In this document: positions 62,813 to 64,000 of the stretch, piece by piece | How the letters are laid out: every line of letters starts with the position of its first letter | How positions within the stretch are numbered: the stretch's first letter is position 1 | From: Uloborus plumipes | Taxonomy: Eukaryota; Arthropoda; Arachnida; Araneae; Uloboridae | Direction: 5' to 3' | NCBI GenBank assembly: GCA_038373865.1 | Contig: JAXGGA010000024.1 | Coordinates: forward strand, 186,001-250,000 | Length of the DNA stretch: 64,000 nt | Program-made: the position numbers and the translations under genes | The notes under the pieces: generated by a model | Databases searched by the model: none | The model's input: the letters and a program-made list of their open reading frames with translations, nothing else | What the model was told of the DNA's origin: nothing

Positions 62813-63267
62813 CAGTATTGTCATCTACTAACAAGAAAATTAACTAGCACTATGTATAGCAATGAAGTAGTTTGTTTGCCTTGGCGGGGCATATTTTGCA
62901 AGTGTATCCGAAATGTGACGTCGGTGCTGAAGAGGTTGTATGAGGTAACATAGAATAACCCTGAGCAGTCTTACAAACATAGCGCGGGTACAGACGGATC
63001 ATGAGAATCATGACTTCTATTTAAAAGTGACCAAAACGAGCCTAAAACTGTAAAACTGTATTGCAGAATATTTTCAAGTAAGGGGTTAAATAAAGTAGTC
63101 CTATATCTTTATTAATGATATAGAAGTTTAGTTTATTGAACTATTAAAAAGAGAAAGAAGGAATGTATAACATATAATCTTTAAAATGCAGTTTTCACTC
63201 ATAAATACTATACTATAATATCACTGTTCGACAAAAAAAAACCTTGAAAATGCTTCTGGTATTTTGA

Positions 63268-64000
63268 AGGCTGATTCTTATGTAAAATGACCCCCTGAAT
63301 CCGAATATGACCCCCGTTTTCCCCCATCACGTCCCAATTTTTTTTTTAAACGCCCCCCTTTTTTTTTCATTTTTCCTTAGTTTCAGGGCTATAATATTTT
63401 TTTTGGATGGGAAAGGAGCCTTATATTCACCAATAAATTTTTTTGGATGTCAAGAGAGACTCAAAGTTTAAAATCATGAGCACCGAGAAAAAATCGGGGA
63501 ACTTGGGGGGGGCGTGGCCCCCCAAAATATTTGAAAAATCACCAAAAACGATCTTTTTATTCTAGTTCCTTTAAAAAGACCTTTAAAACATTTTTTTCGG
63601 TGCAGAACCAGAGTATAGGATCCGCTCCTATGGCTCCTGGGTCAGAAAAAATTTTCACGCTGTAAAATTTTTAAAAAAAAATAAAATAATGCTTTAAAAA
63701 TCGCACTTTGCACTCGAGTTTTAAAGCAGGTCTTCAGCCAAAAAAAAAAAACAAAATTGTGGCTGATTCTTATGTCAAATGACCCCCTATTTCCAAATAT
63801 GACCTCAGTTTCCCTCCTCCACCCCCTCTTTCCAGAGAGTCCCCCCCCCCCAATTCAGAGTCATTTTACTAATTCGGAGGGGAAAAGTACATTACGTAAC
63901 CCGTTAACATAATTCTAAAAGGCAACAGAGGTTCAAAGTTCAAAATCATGTACATGTGTACCAAAAATATAAACTAGGGCGGTATACCTCCCCCCTCCCC
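63268..64000 (+). repeat. ~485-bp direct repeat, second copy cut by window end
   Basis: GCTGATTCTTATGTAAAATG followed by ACCCCCTGA at 63270 recurs as GCTGATTCTTATGTCAAATG then ACCCCCTAT at about 63752. After each comes an ATATGACC phrase, a C-rich tract and a CAAAGTT(T/C)AAAATCATG phrase (63460, 63935). Part of a tandem or long repeat continuing beyond the window. Confidence 0.7.

Overview
This is a strongly AT-rich piece of an animal nuclear genome, most likely an arthropod. The reasons are GT/AG introns of 4-13 kb, a TATA/Inr/DPE-like promoter, a ninjurin-family gene, and a very dense load of DNA transposons (hAT, piggyBac, Tc1/mariner, pogo-like, Helitron). A spider or other chelicerate would fit the repeat style, but that is only an impression. 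I saw no rRNA, tRNA, CRISPR array or bacterial-type operon.

The one conserved host gene I could assemble is a ninjurin on the + strand. It has three coding exons (38356-38484, 51224-51418, 55560-55718). All junctions are phase 0 with GTAAGT donors and CAG acceptors, and the product is 160 residues. A TATAAATAG box sits about 30 bases upstream of a TCACAG initiator. The gene is small, but transposons have stretched it over 17 kb: intron 1 holds a Helitron, two hAT-type elements, a pogo-like element, a long inverted-repeat pair, a 16-bp minisatellite and copies of a CACTG-ended repeat; intron 2 holds an apparently intact Tc1/mariner element whose 348-residue transposase has DD36E spacing. A second possible gene is a 356-codon orphan reading frame at 14703-15773. 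It is built around exactly 23 in-register 24-bp repeats and recognised by no family I know.

Region by region. 0-5.4 kb: hAT transposase remnant, a 650-bp palindromic MITE, TA microsatellites and small repeats. 5.4-8.3 kb: long foldback element. 9.3-14.2 kb: a hAT MITE, then a 3.8-kb hAT-type element that contains a second foldback of the same terminal family. 14.4-16.8 kb: TTAA MITE, orphan ORF, Tc1-type MITE, hAT MITE. 17.9-21.6 kb: a near-identical tandem duplication whose copies differ mainly by expansion of a TA microsatellite. 21.7-23.5 kb: spaced copies of GTAACGTGAGTCACG. 23.5-28.2 kb: little recognisable. 28.2-33 kb: a hAT element with a decayed piggyBac-like element inside. 33.4-37.5 kb: a deleted piggyBac element with a second transposon of an uncharacterised superfamily inside, carrying six copies of ACGGTACTGAC. 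38.2-55.9 kb: the ninjurin gene. 56-64 kb: mostly unassigned AT-rich DNA, a TA-flanked element full of the word AATGGGCCA, and several duplicated blocks.

Target-site duplications are intact for many insertions (8 bp for hAT, TTAA for piggyBac, TA for mariner/pogo, 4 bp for the foldbacks and the novel element), so the nesting order can be read from the sequence.
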